A stretch of 64,000 bases of DNA from Nitrospira sp. CG24E (GCA_002869895.2 NEWP02000008.1:1-64000); one strand, 5' to 3'; shown: positions 9,129 to 18,852, counted from the stretch's first letter. The notes: generated by a model not told the origin, from the sequence alone. A program made the numbers and translations.

Positions 9129-11006
9129 ATGCACCAGAAACCCATCACGCCGATCACGAAGGCCCACTCACTGACCCGTCTGGTTGAGAAACTCGACCGG
9201 GTGATCGCTCTGGCGACTGCCGCTAGTTCTCGTATCACCCGCTGGCGTCTCATTCTCTTTATTGTCGGAGCGATCTGCACGATAGCTCTCTATAAAATGG
9301 AGTGGTATTTAGCAGGCAACGGGTCGCTCGCCTGTTTCGTCGTCTTGTTCTTGATTGTGGCCGTCTATCATAACAGGCTCGAAACCCGTATGCACCGGCT
9401 TCGGCTCTGGAAGCAGATCAAGCTCGTGCACCTGGCACGCCTCCGGCTGGATTGGACTCACATTCCCGCTCGGCCATCGAGCGCTCCTGAGTCGCATCCC
9501 TATGCCAAAGATTTAGACCTGGTCGGCCCCCACTCGCTCCTTCACCTGCTCGATACGACCGTCTCCTCACATGGGCAGGCTCGGCTGGCTGCATGGCTTC
9601 TTGAACAACCTCCGGGACCGGATCAATGGCTCCTGCGCCGGCGCCTCGTGCAGGAACTCATTCCACGATCTCTGTTTCGCGATCGGCTGGGGCTCGAAGC
9701 TCAGCTCATTGGCGAACAGGAAATCAACGGCCGACGACTGGAAGTAGTCCTGCAGCATGCAGTGGGATTTCCCCATCTCACCACCGTCTTGACGATTCAA
9801 ACTCTCCTCGCCGCCACAACAATCCTGCTCGGATTGGGCGCGCTGCTCGACTGGCTTCCGAATTATTGGATGTGGTCTTTCGCGGCCTACGCCCTGCTCT
9901 ATTTCAAGACCGATCAAGGCGAAGAGTTATTGGAGCATGCGGTGGGCGTACATCTCGAACTGGAAAAACTGGGAGCCGTACTTGGATTTATCGAACGGCA
10001 TGCCCGGTATGGTCACGGAGCGCTCGCAGACCTCTGGGCGCCGCTGCTCGTACCAGGCGTGAATCCACCACAACTTGTCCGGCAAGCAGCCCGCACCCTG
10101 CATGGAATCAGCGTCAAGGCCCATCCGGTCATCCATCTGATGGTCAACGCGCTCTGTCCCTGGGACCTCTGGTTCACCTATCGGCTCCGACAGATTCAAG
10201 CTCAGGTGGCTGCCCATCTGCCGACCTGGATGGACCGACTGGCCGAAGTCGAGGCAGTCTCGGCGCTCGCCACATTTGCTTCGCTCCATCCTTCCTATTG
10301 CTGGCCTAACCCACTCACCACGGATCCCCAGCGTAACGGAGCGCAGGCCAGACTGTCAGCCACAGGCCTCGCCCATCCGTTGATTCCCGAGACGCACCGA
10401 GTCTCGAACGATTTTGCCCTCGAAACATTGGGAACCGTCGTCTTGGTGACCGGATCCAACATGTCGGGGAAAAGCACCTTCCTCCGCACCCTGGGCATCA
10501 ATCTGTGCCTCGCCCAGGCTGGCGCCCCTGTGTGCGCCGGTATTCTTGAATGGAGCTGGGTGCGCCTCGCCACCTGTATTCGCGTGGATGACTCCCTCGA
10601 AGCAGGCCTATCTTTTTTCTATGCCGAGGTGAAACGCTTAAAAGGCCTGCTCGACGAGGCGACGGACCAATCCAAAGCGCCGGTACTCTTTCTGATCGAC
10701 GAAATCTTCAAGGGGACCAACAATCGAGAACGGTTGATCGGAAGCCGTTCCTATATTTCCGCCCTCTCGCACAGCCATGGCTTCGGCTTGGTGAGCACCC
10801 ACGATCTGGAGTTGACCGATCTCGACAATACGATTCCTAGACTTCGGAATGTCCACTTCCAGGAAACGGTAGCAGCCGGCGCCCTGCAATTCGACTACAA
10901 ACTCAGACTCGGTCCCTGCCCCACCACCAACGCATTGCGGATTATGGAGCTGGAAGGATTGCCGGTGCCCAAAGGAGATGTGGGCAAGCAGGTTACCGAT
11001 CCTTGA
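9129..11006 (+). CDS. Membrane-anchored MutS-family ATPase
   Basis: 625 aa from ATG 9129. The N-terminus has two hydrophobic helices (~residues 36-55 and 60-80). After ~160 residues comes a lever/core-like region with a further hydrophobic pair near residues 215-260. The C-terminal MutS domain V is complete: Walker A GSNMSGKST at ~442-450, Walker B LFLIDEIFKGTNN at ~519, and STHDLELTDL. The mismatch-recognition domain I of true MutS is absent, so this is one of the MutS-related DNA-binding-ATPase homologs of unknown role. Its 3' end overlaps the convergent gene by 14 bp. Confidence 0.85.
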   Translation: MHQKPITPITKAHSLTRLVEKLDRVIALATAASSRITRWRLILFIVGAICTIALYKMEWYLAGNGSLACFVVLFLIVAVYHNRLETRMHRLRLWKQIKLVHLARLRLDWTHIPARPSSAPESHPYAKDLDLVGPHSLLHLLDTTVSSHGQARLAAWLLEQPPGPDQWLLRRRLVQELIPRSLFRDRLGLEAQLIGEQEINGRRLEVVLQHAVGFPHLTTVLTIQTLLAATTILLGLGALLDWLPNYWMWSFAAYALLYFKTDQGEELLEHAVGVHLELEKLGAVLGFIERHARYGHGALADLWAPLLVPGVNPPQLVRQAARTLHGISVKAHPVIHLMVNALCPWDLWFTYRLRQIQAQVAAHLPTWMDRLAEVEAVSALATFASLHPSYCWPNPLTTDPQRNGAQARLSATGLAHPLIPETHRVSNDFALETLGTVVLVTGSNMSGKSTFLRTLGINLCLAQAGAPVCAGILEWSWVRLATCIRVDDSLEAGLSFFYAEVKRLKGLLDEATDQSKAPVLFLIDEIFKGTNNRERLIGSRSYISALSHSHGFGLVSTHDLELTDLDNTIPRLRNVHFQETVAAGALQFDYKLRLGPCPTTNALRIMELEGLPVPKGDVGKQVTDP

Positions 11007-11625
11007 GTAGGAGTGCGCCCCGATAGAAGAGATACATCCCGCCCATCTGAATCACGTGATAGAGATCATTGTGGTTAAAGTGGTCGTGGAGCGCGATCCC
11101 GTTGACCTGAACGGCCGCCGCCAAGAAGCTCGCCAGCACTCCTCCGCCTAACCAGAACGCACTCGTTGCCTTACGGGTCATGCCGGCATGAATCTGTAGT
11201 GCCGCTATGCTGAGATTTGTGAAGGCATAATCATAGATGGCAAAGCGAAAATCATCATGGGTCGCCATCCAGATCACATAAACAAGCAACTGGATATAGG
11301 GAATCGGCATGACGAACCGGCGCACCGATGGCACGATGCAGGAATTGAGAGTACCGACCAGTAGGAAGAAGCTCGCCAACCCGATGGCATAGACCATGAG
11401 CGTCCACAATTCCTGACGGACTGCCTGACTGAGAAGCATCGAAAAACCGTGAAAGGTCCCTCCGGCAAGCGAAGCCAGTCCAAAGCAAACAAACCCGGCA
11501 GACCAGGAGCAGACGCTCGCCTGCGCGCCCCCTATCCCCACTCTCCAGAGTCGCCAGGCGAAGATGGCGCAGAGTGCGACAAGCACATAGTCTGTCGCCA
11601 TCGTGGTTGGTTCGGAGAAAGACAT
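10993..11625 (-). CDS. Seven-helix membrane protein, ceramidase-like or DUF6962-like
   Basis: 210 aa from ATG 11625, four bases past the stop of the preceding gene, so part of a leftward operon. About seven hydrophobic helices are visible. Polar and His residues cluster as in the CREST/alkaline-ceramidase type fold: GGTFHGFSM in an early helix and ALHDHFNHNDLYHVIQM near the end, which could bind a metal. The enzymatic nature is inferred only from these residues. An upstream extension would overlap the preceding gene and is unlikely. Confidence 0.6.
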   Translation of the reverse strand: MSFSEPTTMATDYVLVALCAIFAWRLWRVGIGGAQASVCSWSAGFVCFGLASLAGGTFHGFSMLLSQAVRQELWTLMVYAIGLASFFLLVGTLNSCIVPSVRRFVMPIPYIQLLVYVIWMATHDDFRFAIYDYAFTNLSIAALQIHAGMTRKATSAFWLGGGVLASFLAAAVQVNGIALHDHFNHNDLYHVIQMGGMYLFYRGALLLKDR

Positions 11626-11629
11626 GTAG

Positions 11630-12082
11630 CTATGATGGCCGGGGAAGATTCGTGAGCCTGCCCCTGTGATATTGCCCAAAGGCAATGATGAAGCTTGCCA
11701 AGACCCAATGGAAAACAATGGGGATCGCCCCGCCGAACCATCGCGCCTCTGGATAGAGAATCATCTGCACGATGTACCGCAGGATCATGGAAGCCAAGTA
11801 CAGATAGCCGAAGACCAGCAGGCCCCGACCGAATAGAGGGCGCGACCGAACAAAGAATCCCTCGCCGCGAGTGAAATCGAGACAGACCTTACTGTACAGC
11901 GCGATGATCAGTAATTGAGAAGGCAGGAGGTAGGGATAGGGCAACAGACCGGAATACCAGGCTTCCATCGGCGGCAACCATGACACCCCGACAAAAGCCA
12001 CGAGCATCTGACCAACGACGCGCAGGCAAAAGGCAAACAGGAGTATCCATAAGAGCACCGCAAGTCTGCGAGGAGCAGACAT
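11630..12082 (-). CDS. Small four-helix membrane protein
   Basis: 150 aa from ATG 12082, which overlaps the TGA of the FAD oxidase gene (ATGA). About four hydrophobic helices (residues ~8-30, 40-65, 85-110, 120-140) and no recognised motif apart from conserved aromatic/charged loop residues. Translational coupling suggests it partners with the FAD oxidase, perhaps as electron acceptor or anchor. The longer in-frame stretch upstream is antisense to the oxidase frame and has no coding character. Confidence 0.6.
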   Translation of the reverse strand: MSAPRRLAVLLWILLFAFCLRVVGQMLVAFVGVSWLPPMEAWYSGLLPYPYLLPSQLLIIALYSKVCLDFTRGEGFFVRSRPLFGRGLLVFGYLYLASMILRYIVQMILYPEARWFGGAIPIVFHWVLASFIIAFGQYHRGRLTNLPRPS

Positions 12083-13566
12083 CACAACAGGTCCGCGAAG
12101 AGGCGGCGGTAATGTCGATACCAGTCGCTCTGAAACCGTTCTTGCGGATCGTACTTCCGTTTCAACCGTAGGAACTCGGCAAACTGCGGATAGCAGGACT
12201 CGACTTGCGCGCGGCTCGCCCACTTGTGATAGGTCAAGAAGTAGCTGCCGCCATGTTTGCCCGCGAGGTCGATCAATCGGCGGAAGGATGCCGCGGCCCG
12301 TTCGATGCCCTCCGACGTGTGGGTCACGTGAAGATTCAAGACGGTGCAGGCCCATGGCTCCCTGGCCCAGGCAAGAAACGACTCGTCGTCCCGTTCGATC
12401 AGACGGATCGTGCCGTAAATGACGTCGACCTGGTGTCTTCGGAAATCTTCCCGCATGTCCGAAAAGAATGACGCCAGTTCCCGACGAGGCACATAGAGTT
12501 CCGTGATCATTTCCGATCCGGAAGCTCCAGCGCTCATCTTGCTGTCGAGCGATCGGTGATAGCCTTCCGGGTAGTAACTCGTTTGATGCGTATCGGACCA
12601 ATAGATCTGTCCGTTCGTCGTCAGGTACTCACTGGAATAGACGTCGAATGCTTTCGTCTTATCCGCATGGGCCAAATAGAACAGCCGCAGCCATTGTTCC
12701 TCGGCAATTTCCCTCTGACGAGCGGGGATCGGCATGGCGGGATCGACCGGTTTGTAGCAGGAAAAGATGCCTCGCCTGAGAAAGTCCTCGGAAGCAGGAT
12801 CGAGGGCAAACTGACAATCCCCATAGAGAAATCCCTCGGCGATCCGTTGCTCGAACAATTGCATCACATCGTCGATTCGCACCAACTCGACGATACGCTG
12901 AAGCTTCTGTCTCTGCAAAAGCCGAAGCGTCACTGACAACACGATGCCGAAGAGACCATATCCACCGATCGCTAGCTTGAACAGATCGGAATTCTGCGAC
13001 CTGCTGCAGCTCACCACCTGTCCATCCGCTGAGACCAGCTTGAACGACTCGATATCCCCGACGAAGGGCTTGAGCTTCAGCCCCCGCCCATGGATATTGG
13101 CCGACAGGCCTCCTCCGATGCTCAGCCGATCCGCACCGGTTTGCTTCTGAACAATACCCCATCGCTTGGCGGCGCCCTCTTGCATGGCCAGGGTTGCCTG
13201 AATCAACTCCGGCCACTGCATGCCAGCTTCCACCTCGATCAGTCCGGAACCGGAATCGAAATTCAGCACTCGGTTGAGCGACTTGGTATCCACGTGCAGA
13301 GTGTCCGTACCGAACTGCTGGGCGCCCATCGCATGGCGCCCTCCAGCCACAGACAGGCTTCGCTCCTCTCGAATCGCACGTTCAATTACCCGCTGGATGT
13401 CCTCGGACGATCGCACAGAAATTACGTCTCGAACAGTCGTCTCATTCAGTCCCGAATGGACGTCGTTGAGAAGGGTACCGGGCTGGCGCGTCACCAACTG
13501 GGCACAGCCCCAAGGCATGACCGCCGCTGCACCGGCCAGCTTCAAGAATTGTCTTCGATCGATCAC
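12082..13566 (-). CDS. FAD-linked oxidase (BBE/GLO family), Tat-exported
   Basis: 494 aa. The N-terminus DRRQFLKLAGAAAV is a twin-arginine signal, followed by MPWGC, a possible lipobox. The PCMH-type FAD-binding domain spans ~55-230 (SVAGGRHAMGAQQFG, GLIEVEAGMQWPEL, GGGLSANIHGRG, GGYGLFGIVLSVTLRL). The C-terminal cap ends KYDPQERFQSDWYRHYR, as in sugar-lactone oxidases and other FAD/FMN dehydrogenases. It would oxidise an alcohol or lactone in the periplasm; the substrate is unknown. It is the first gene of a three-gene leftward operon with two small membrane proteins, and is divergent from the LplT-Aas fusion. Confidence 0.83.
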   Translation of the reverse strand: MIDRRQFLKLAGAAAVMPWGCAQLVTRQPGTLLNDVHSGLNETTVRDVISVRSSEDIQRVIERAIREERSLSVAGGRHAMGAQQFGTDTLHVDTKSLNRVLNFDSGSGLIEVEAGMQWPELIQATLAMQEGAAKRWGIVQKQTGADRLSIGGGLSANIHGRGLKLKPFVGDIESFKLVSADGQVVSCSRSQNSDLFKLAIGGYGLFGIVLSVTLRLLQRQKLQRIVELVRIDDVMQLFEQRIAEGFLYGDCQFALDPASEDFLRRGIFSCYKPVDPAMPIPARQREIAEEQWLRLFYLAHADKTKAFDVYSSEYLTTNGQIYWSDTHQTSYYPEGYHRSLDSKMSAGASGSEMITELYVPRRELASFFSDMREDFRRHQVDVIYGTIRLIERDDESFLAWAREPWACTVLNLHVTHTSEGIERAAASFRRLIDLAGKHGGSYFLTYHKWASRAQVESCYPQFAEFLRLKRKYDPQERFQSDWYRHYRRLFADLL

Positions 13567-13734
13567 TCTCGCCCCTCAGACTTTATGCCCAATCACGATG
13601 GGTCAGATTCAGCATTTGCCCTCAACCTATCAACTCTCCATCACTTGTCAACTAAACGTCTCTTCGTTTCCTTTGATCTTTCGACAACTTTTCAGCATAT
13701 TAGCGAGAGAAAGGCACGACGCCTATCTTCGCCC

Positions 13735-16700
13735 ATGGCCACTACCCCATTACATCCCCTTCGCGGCCTCCTCATTGCACAATTTTTCGGCGCATTCAAC
13801 GACAATGCCTGGAAACTCATGGTCGCTTTGCTGGCGATCAAGCAGGCCACCGCTCAGATGGCGCCTGGGCCGGAGATGGAGACCGCGGCACAGACGCAAA
13901 CGGCGATCACATTCATTATCTTCACCCTGCCATTGGTCTTACTCTCGTTAGTCGGCGGGACCTTGGCCGATCGCCTCAGCAAACGCACAGTCATCATCGC
14001 GATCAAATTCGTCGAGGTCTGCCTCATGAGCGTCGGCACTCTCGCGCTCTGGCTGAACCCCTCCGGCGGAATTCTGCCGCTGATCGTCTTATGCGGGATG
14101 GGAGCGCACAGCGCGCTCTTCGGCCCGTCGAAATACGGCATTCTCCCCGAATTGATTCCGCATGAACGTCTCGCTTCGGGCAACGGCCTGTTGGAGGTTT
14201 GGACCTTTGCCGCCATCCTGGGGGGAACAGCAGCCGGGGGCTTTCTCTTGCAAACCGCCGGTGACCATCTCTGGCTGGCGCCCCTTGCCTTGGCCCTCTT
14301 GTCTCTGGCCGGCCTGGGTGCAGCCTTTATCGTTCCCCGGGTCTCGCCGGCCCGCACATCCGGCGGTGTCGGCTCCACGATCCGCGGAGCCTGGGCCGCC
14401 ATTCAAACTGAACGATTGCTGCGCCTTGCCATCCCGGGAGAAATCTTTTTCTGGACGATCGCAAGCCTCTTCGCCCAGAACATACTCGTCTATGCCAAAG
14501 CCGTGCTGCACCTTTCGGATGCGATGTCGGGGCTCCCGCTCACGCTCTTGTCCGTCGGTATCGGCGCCGGAGCCCTCTTGGTCGGGCGACTGTCTCAAAA
14601 CCGGATCGAGTATGGACTGATTCCCTTGGGGGCCGTTGGCGCATCCATGGCGCTGTCCTTGCTCGGCGCACTGACCCCTCCATTGTTCGGAACGTTTCTG
14701 GTATTGGGACTTCTGGGAGTTTCCTGTTCATTTATTTTCGTCCCGTTGAATGCCATTCTTCAATGGAGATCGCCGGCCGATCGGCGAGGCGCTGTCATCT
14801 CTTTCTCCAACACCTGCGTCTTCACCGGAATCCTCTTGGGATCGCTCGCCGGTGGCTCCCTCGCCAGTGGTGGATTTTCGACGAGCGGCATTTTTCTCAT
14901 CACGGCAGGAGTGACCGTCTGCGGCACCCTGTGGGCCCTTTGGCTGATGCCAGATCTGTTCCTGCGGCTCTTGCTCATCATCTGCACAAATACGCTCTAT
15001 CGCCTCCGCATTGTGGGGCAGGAACATGTTCCCTCATCAGGCGGAGCGTTGCTCGTTCCAAACCATATGTCCTTCGTCGATGGCTTCTTGCTCATGGCCA
15101 GCGTCGACCGGCCCATACGGTTCGTGGTGGACGCCGCCTACGCAGAACACCCGCTGTTTAAGTGGTTGATGACCGCCATGAAGGTCATTCCCATCGCGTC
15201 AGGAGGCGGCCCCCGCATTATTCTTCGCGCCCTACGCAACGCAGGACAGGCGCTCGACGATGGAGAGATTGTCTGCATCTTCCCGGAAGGGCAGATCACC
15301 CGTACCGGCACTCTGCTGCCGTTTCGACGCGGCTTCGAACGGATTGTGAAGGGACGGCAGGCGCCGATCATTCCCGTGCATCTGGATCGCCTGTGGGGCA
15401 GCATCTTCAGCTTTGAGCGCGGGCGGTTCCTCACCAAATGGCCTGAGCGCATTCCCTATCCGGTCTCCGTGTCCTTCGGCGCAGCGTTGCCGTCGGACAC
15501 ACTGGCGTACAAACTCCGCGAAGCAGTTCGCACGCTTGGAGAGGCAGCCTGGCGCCTGCGCAAATCCTATCGTCGCCCCCTGCATCGTGAATTCATCCAT
15601 GCTATGAGGAGACATCCCTTTCGCTTCGCCATGGCAGACCAGACCAAGCCACACCTGTCGTCGCTCCAATCCCTGATCGGGTCCATCGTATTGGGTAGAA
15701 CGCTTCGACACCAGTGGGAAGGGCAGCGCCATGTGGGAATTCTCCTCCCACCGACTGTCGCCGGCGCATTGGTCAATGTGGCTGCTCTCCTGTGCGGGAA
15801 AACCAGCGTGAATCTGAACTACACGGTCGGCAAATCTGGCATCGAAGCAGCCGTGCGACTGGCAAGCCTGCGCACGATCGTGACCAGCCGAGTCTTTGTC
15901 GAGAAGGCCAAATTGGAGTTGCCGGACGGCCCCTCGATTATCTGGCTGGAGGACGTCGCCCGCACCATCGGCACAGGGCAGAAACTCCTGGCGAGTGTCC
16001 TCGCCCTCTGCGCCCCTGCGCGGCTGATCGAATTGGCCTGCGGACAGAACAGCCCCCTGACGATGGATGACCTGGCCACCATCATTTTCAGCAGCGGGAG
16101 CACAGGGGAGCCGAAAGGCGTGATGCTGTCTCACTTCAACGTGGACGCCAACGCTCAGGGAGCCAGCCAGATGCTCCATCTCTATCAAGACGAGCGGGTC
16201 CTCGGAATTCTTCCCTTCTTCCATTCGTTCGGGTATCTCGTATTCTGGTTAGCCATGTTCAATAACGCAGGCGTCGTGTTTCACCCCTCTCCGCTCGACG
16301 TCGCCGCCATCGGCGGACTCGTGAGCCGCTACCGCATCACGTTCCTCGTGACCACACCGACTTTTCTCCAACTCTATTGCCGCCGCTGTACGCCGGAGCA
16401 ATTCAGCTCACTGCGGGTGGTCCTGACCGGCGCCGAGAAACTTCCGTCCCGGCTCGTGCAGGCATTTGCCGATCAGTTCGGCATTGCCCCCATCGAAGGC
16501 TACGGCGTCACTGAATGCGCTCCTGTCATCGCTGTCAATTGCCCGGACTTCCGAGCAGCCGGATACTACCAGCCTGCCTCGCGGCGGGGCACTGTCGGCC
16601 AGCCGCTGCCCGGCGTATCGGTGCAGATCGTCGATCCCGACAGCTTTACCCCATTGCCACCGGACACTCCCGGCATGCTGCTGGTCAAGGGTCCCAATGT

Positions 16701-17157
16701 CATGAGCGGGTACCTGGGACGAGAGGATCTGACGGCCAATGTCCTGCGCGACGGCTGGTACATCACCGGCGATATTGCCACCTTGGACGAGGATGGATTC
16801 GTCACGATCACCGACCGACTGTCGCGCTTCTCGAAGATCGGCGGTGAAATGGTCCCGCATGGCCGCGTCGAAGAAGCTCTGCAGCAGGCAGCCGGCGCCG
16901 ACATGCAGGTCTTCGCCGTCACCGGCATTCCAGACGAACGCAAGGGTGAGCAACTTGCGGTGATGCACACTCTGGATGAGTCCCAGATTCCCGGCATCGT
17001 GGCCAAGCTCGCAGCAAGCGGCCTACCGAACCTCTATATTCCATCACGCACGAATTTCATCAAAGTCGACGCCCTGCCGGTGTTGGGCACCGGGAAAATG
17101 GATCTCCGGAGCCTCAAACGAATCGCCATGGAGCGACTTCAATCTCGTGAAGCGTGA
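13735..17157 (+). CDS. aas: LplT-PlsC-Aas fusion: lysophospholipid transporter / acyltransferase / acyl-ACP synthetase
   Basis: 1140 aa from ATG 13735. Residues ~1-420: 12-helix MFS transporter of LplT type (GLLIAQFFGAFNDNAWK). Residues ~430-620: PlsC-type 1-acylglycerol acyltransferase with NHMSFVD (443-449) and FPEGQITRTG (~516). Residues ~640-1140: AMP-forming acyl-ACP/CoA synthetase with FSSGSTGEPKGVMLSH (~785) and GYGVTECAPV. Together these flip lysophospholipid inward, activate a fatty acid and re-acylate the lipid, activities split between LplT and Aas in E. coli. A longer frame upstream is antisense to the FAD oxidase. The last residues (SREA) come from a heptad-repeat copy that starts at the gene's end. 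Confidence 0.92.
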   Translation: MATTPLHPLRGLLIAQFFGAFNDNAWKLMVALLAIKQATAQMAPGPEMETAAQTQTAITFIIFTLPLVLLSLVGGTLADRLSKRTVIIAIKFVEVCLMSVGTLALWLNPSGGILPLIVLCGMGAHSALFGPSKYGILPELIPHERLASGNGLLEVWTFAAILGGTAAGGFLLQTAGDHLWLAPLALALLSLAGLGAAFIVPRVSPARTSGGVGSTIRGAWAAIQTERLLRLAIPGEIFFWTIASLFAQNILVYAKAVLHLSDAMSGLPLTLLSVGIGAGALLVGRLSQNRIEYGLIPLGAVGASMALSLLGALTPPLFGTFLVLGLLGVSCSFIFVPLNAILQWRSPADRRGAVISFSNTCVFTGILLGSLAGGSLASGGFSTSGIFLITAGVTVCGTLWALWLMPDLFLRLLLIICTNTLYRLRIVGQEHVPSSGGALLVPNHMSFVDGFLLMASVDRPIRFVVDAAYAEHPLFKWLMTAMKVIPIASGGGPRIILRALRNAGQALDDGEIVCIFPEGQITRTGTLLPFRRGFERIVKGRQAPIIPVHLDRLWGSIFSFERGRFLTKWPERIPYPVSVSFGAALPSDTLAYKLREAVRTLGEAAWRLRKSYRRPLHREFIHAMRRHPFRFAMADQTKPHLSSLQSLIGSIVLGRTLRHQWEGQRHVGILLPPTVAGALVNVAALLCGKTSVNLNYTVGKSGIEAAVRLASLRTIVTSRVFVEKAKLELPDGPSIIWLEDVARTIGTGQKLLASVLALCAPARLIELACGQNSPLTMDDLATIIFSSGSTGEPKGVMLSHFNVDANAQGASQMLHLYQDERVLGILPFFHSFGYLVFWLAMFNNAGVVFHPSPLDVAAIGGLVSRYRITFLVTTPTFLQLYCRRCTPEQFSSLRVVLTGAEKLPSRLVQAFADQFGIAPIEGYGVTECAPVIAVNCPDFRAAGYYQPASRRGTVGQPLPGVSVQIVDPDSFTPLPPDTPGMLLVKGPNVMSGYLGREDLTANVLRDGWYITGDIATLDEDGFVTITDRLSRFSKIGGEMVPHGRVEEALQQAAGADMQVFAVTGIPDERKGEQLAVMHTLDESQIPGIVAKLAASGLPNLYIPSRTNFIKVDALPVLGTGKMDLRSLKRIAMERLQSREA

Positions 17158-17185
17158 AATGTTCATCGTGAAGCGTATCTCGCAA
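17145..17185. repeat. GTGAAGC/GTGAAAT heptad repeat, copy spanning the aas stop codon
   Basis: CGTGAAGCGTGAAATG and CATCGTGAAGCGTATC form a short array of the heptad. The first unit supplies the final codons and stop of the preceding gene. Confidence 0.6.
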
Positions 17186-17221
17186 GATAAGATCGCAACG
17201 ACCAAGTAGTGTGGCGAACTG

Positions 17222-18238
17222 ATGACTCTTTCCGAACAACGCTTCAAGCACGACGCTTCACGAGATACGGCTCAGAAAACCTTGATCGACTGCCATGTCC
17301 ATCTGGCCGCGCTGCCGGACGGCGACAACGGCTGTTACATCTCGCCCAAAATGCTCAAGAGCCCGCTGTTTCGGTTCCTTCTGTGGAAACACCGACTCTC
17401 TCCGTCGAACCCACGGGAAGCGAACCAGAAATACCTCGACGATCTGCTTACAGAATTACGCGCCTCCCGCCACGTTCAACAGGCCGTACTCCTCGGTATG
17501 GATGGGGTCTACGACCAGAATGGCCGGTTGGATCAGGCGCACACAGACTTTCTTATCGGCAACGACTATGTGCTGAAGACCGCGAAGGCCTACTCCGATG
17601 AATTCCTGGCCGGCGTCTCGATCAATCCGCAGCGACGAGACGCGGTCGAAGAAGTCCATCGTTGCGCCGACGCCGGAGCTTCACTGGTGAAGGTTCTCCC
17701 GAACGCACAACAGTTCAACCCGGCTGAGATACGCTACAAATCCTTCTACCGAGCTCTTGCCGATCGGAAACTGCCGTTCCTCAGTCACGTCGGCTATGAA
17801 TTTAGCCTGGTCGGGAAAGACCAGTCCGTCGGCGATCCGGAGCGACTCCACCTCGCACTTGATGAAGGAACCACCGTCATTGCCGCCCATGCCTGCAGCT
17901 ATGGACTGATTCTTTTCGAGAAGTTTCTCCCGACCCTGCGCGACTTCGTACAACGCTATCCTCATTTCTATTCGGACATCTCCGCCCTCACGCTGCCGAA
18001 TCGACTCAAGATGCTGCTGCATCTGCGCCAATATCCCGAGTTGCAGGAACGACTGCTCTTCGGCACAGACTATCCCCTGTCGGTCTTCCATCTGGCGGCC
18101 TGGGGACGTGTGTCGCTCGGCACACTTCGCGACATCGTTCGCACCAAGAATCGTTTCGATCGGCAAGTGTCGGTTTGCCGAGGGTTGGGACTCGGCTTTC
18201 GATCGCTGGGCGACATGATGGTCCAGCCTCCTTTGTAG
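17222..18238 (+). CDS. Amidohydrolase-family metal-dependent hydrolase
   Basis: 338 aa TIM-barrel amidohydrolase (COG2159-like). Metal ligands are visible: LIDCHVHLAA (His25, His27), Lys in SLVKVLPNAQ, LSHVGYE, IAAHACSY and the catalytic Asp in LLFGTDYP. No signal peptide, so cytoplasmic. The N-terminal ~20 residues precede the first strand and their DNA contains heptad-repeat-like sequence, so the functional start may be later. It lies 64 bp after the LplT-Aas fusion. Substrate unknown; the family includes decarboxylases and hydrolases of aromatic and cyclic compounds. Confidence 0.8.
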   Translation: MTLSEQRFKHDASRDTAQKTLIDCHVHLAALPDGDNGCYISPKMLKSPLFRFLLWKHRLSPSNPREANQKYLDDLLTELRASRHVQQAVLLGMDGVYDQNGRLDQAHTDFLIGNDYVLKTAKAYSDEFLAGVSINPQRRDAVEEVHRCADAGASLVKVLPNAQQFNPAEIRYKSFYRALADRKLPFLSHVGYEFSLVGKDQSVGDPERLHLALDEGTTVIAAHACSYGLILFEKFLPTLRDFVQRYPHFYSDISALTLPNRLKMLLHLRQYPELQERLLFGTDYPLSVFHLAAWGRVSLGTLRDIVRTKNRFDRQVSVCRGLGLGFRSLGDMMVQPPL

Positions 18239-18253
18239 CAGCTCTGCAGCACT

Positions 18254-18751
18254 ATGGCTCGAGACCAGATACTGGCCAGCCTCAGAGAAAGGATTCTCGC
18301 CTTCGCGACATTACGTATGTCGAGGGCACAGGCCGAGGACTTGGCTCAAGAGGTCCTGGTGGTCCTCCATGAGAAGTATGCGCAGGTGATCGAGTTGACC
18401 GAGTTGGTTCCCCTGACCTTTCAGATCCTGAGATTCAAGATGCTGGACGCCCATCGCAAATCGCTCAGGCGGAGTGAATATAATCAGGAATCGGTTGAAG
18501 ACCTTCCGCTCGCTGATCCCGACGATGACCCAGCGACACAACTCGATCAGAAGCAGCGGGTAGACCGGTTGCTGGCCGCCATAGGTCAACTCGGAGAGCG
18601 TTGCCGCGAACTCTTCAAGTGGAAGTTGGAAGGGAAAAGCTTTCCTGAAATCCAGAAGCTCATGGGACAAACCTCGATCAATACGGTCTACACCTGGGAC
18701 TTGCGTTGCCGGCAACAGTTGCTCGCGCTGATGGGAGGATCGTGGGATTAA
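18254..18751 (+). CDS. ECF-type RNA polymerase sigma factor
   Basis: 165 aa. Region 2-like segment at ~20-75 (MSRAQAEDLAQEVLVVLHEKY and FQILRFKMLDAHRKSLRR, the -10 binding helix). Region 4-like segment at ~105-160 (LGERCRELFKWKLEGKSFPEI, SINTVYTWDLRCRQQL). It starts 15 bp after the amidohydrolase. The downstream membrane protein with a short N-terminal cytosolic part is a likely anti-sigma partner, 111 bp away. Divergent from housekeeping sigma factors and small like other ECF members. Confidence 0.78.
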   Translation: MARDQILASLRERILAFATLRMSRAQAEDLAQEVLVVLHEKYAQVIELTELVPLTFQILRFKMLDAHRKSLRRSEYNQESVEDLPLADPDDDPATQLDQKQRVDRLLAAIGQLGERCRELFKWKLEGKSFPEIQKLMGQTSINTVYTWDLRCRQQLLALMGGSWD

Positions 18752-18809
18752 CTCAATGTTGAATGTTGAGCGTCCAATGTTTAGTGATGGAAGCAGTGTA
18801 TTGCTTGGC

Positions 18810-18852
18810 GTTTCACGACATTCGTTTCACGTTTCACCTTTTACGTTTCACG
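18810..18852. repeat. Heptad repeat array (TTTCAC(G) type) in front of the anti-sigma-like gene
   Basis: TTTCACGACATTCGTTTCAC followed by GTTTCACCTTTTACGTTTCAC fills the spacer up to the ATG region of the next gene. It is the complement of the GTGAAAC unit seen elsewhere. A preceding TCAATGTTGAATGTTGAGC-type short repeat (18753-18775) belongs to another simple-repeat class. Confidence 0.6.

Noticed and set aside
11630-12601. Long version (323 aa) of the small membrane protein
   Set aside because: The first ~170 residues are a shadow of the FAD oxidase; the ATGA overlap at 12082 fixes the real start.
15232-16224. 330-aa leftward ORF
   Set aside because: Antisense of the acyltransferase/synthetase part of the LplT-Aas fusion.
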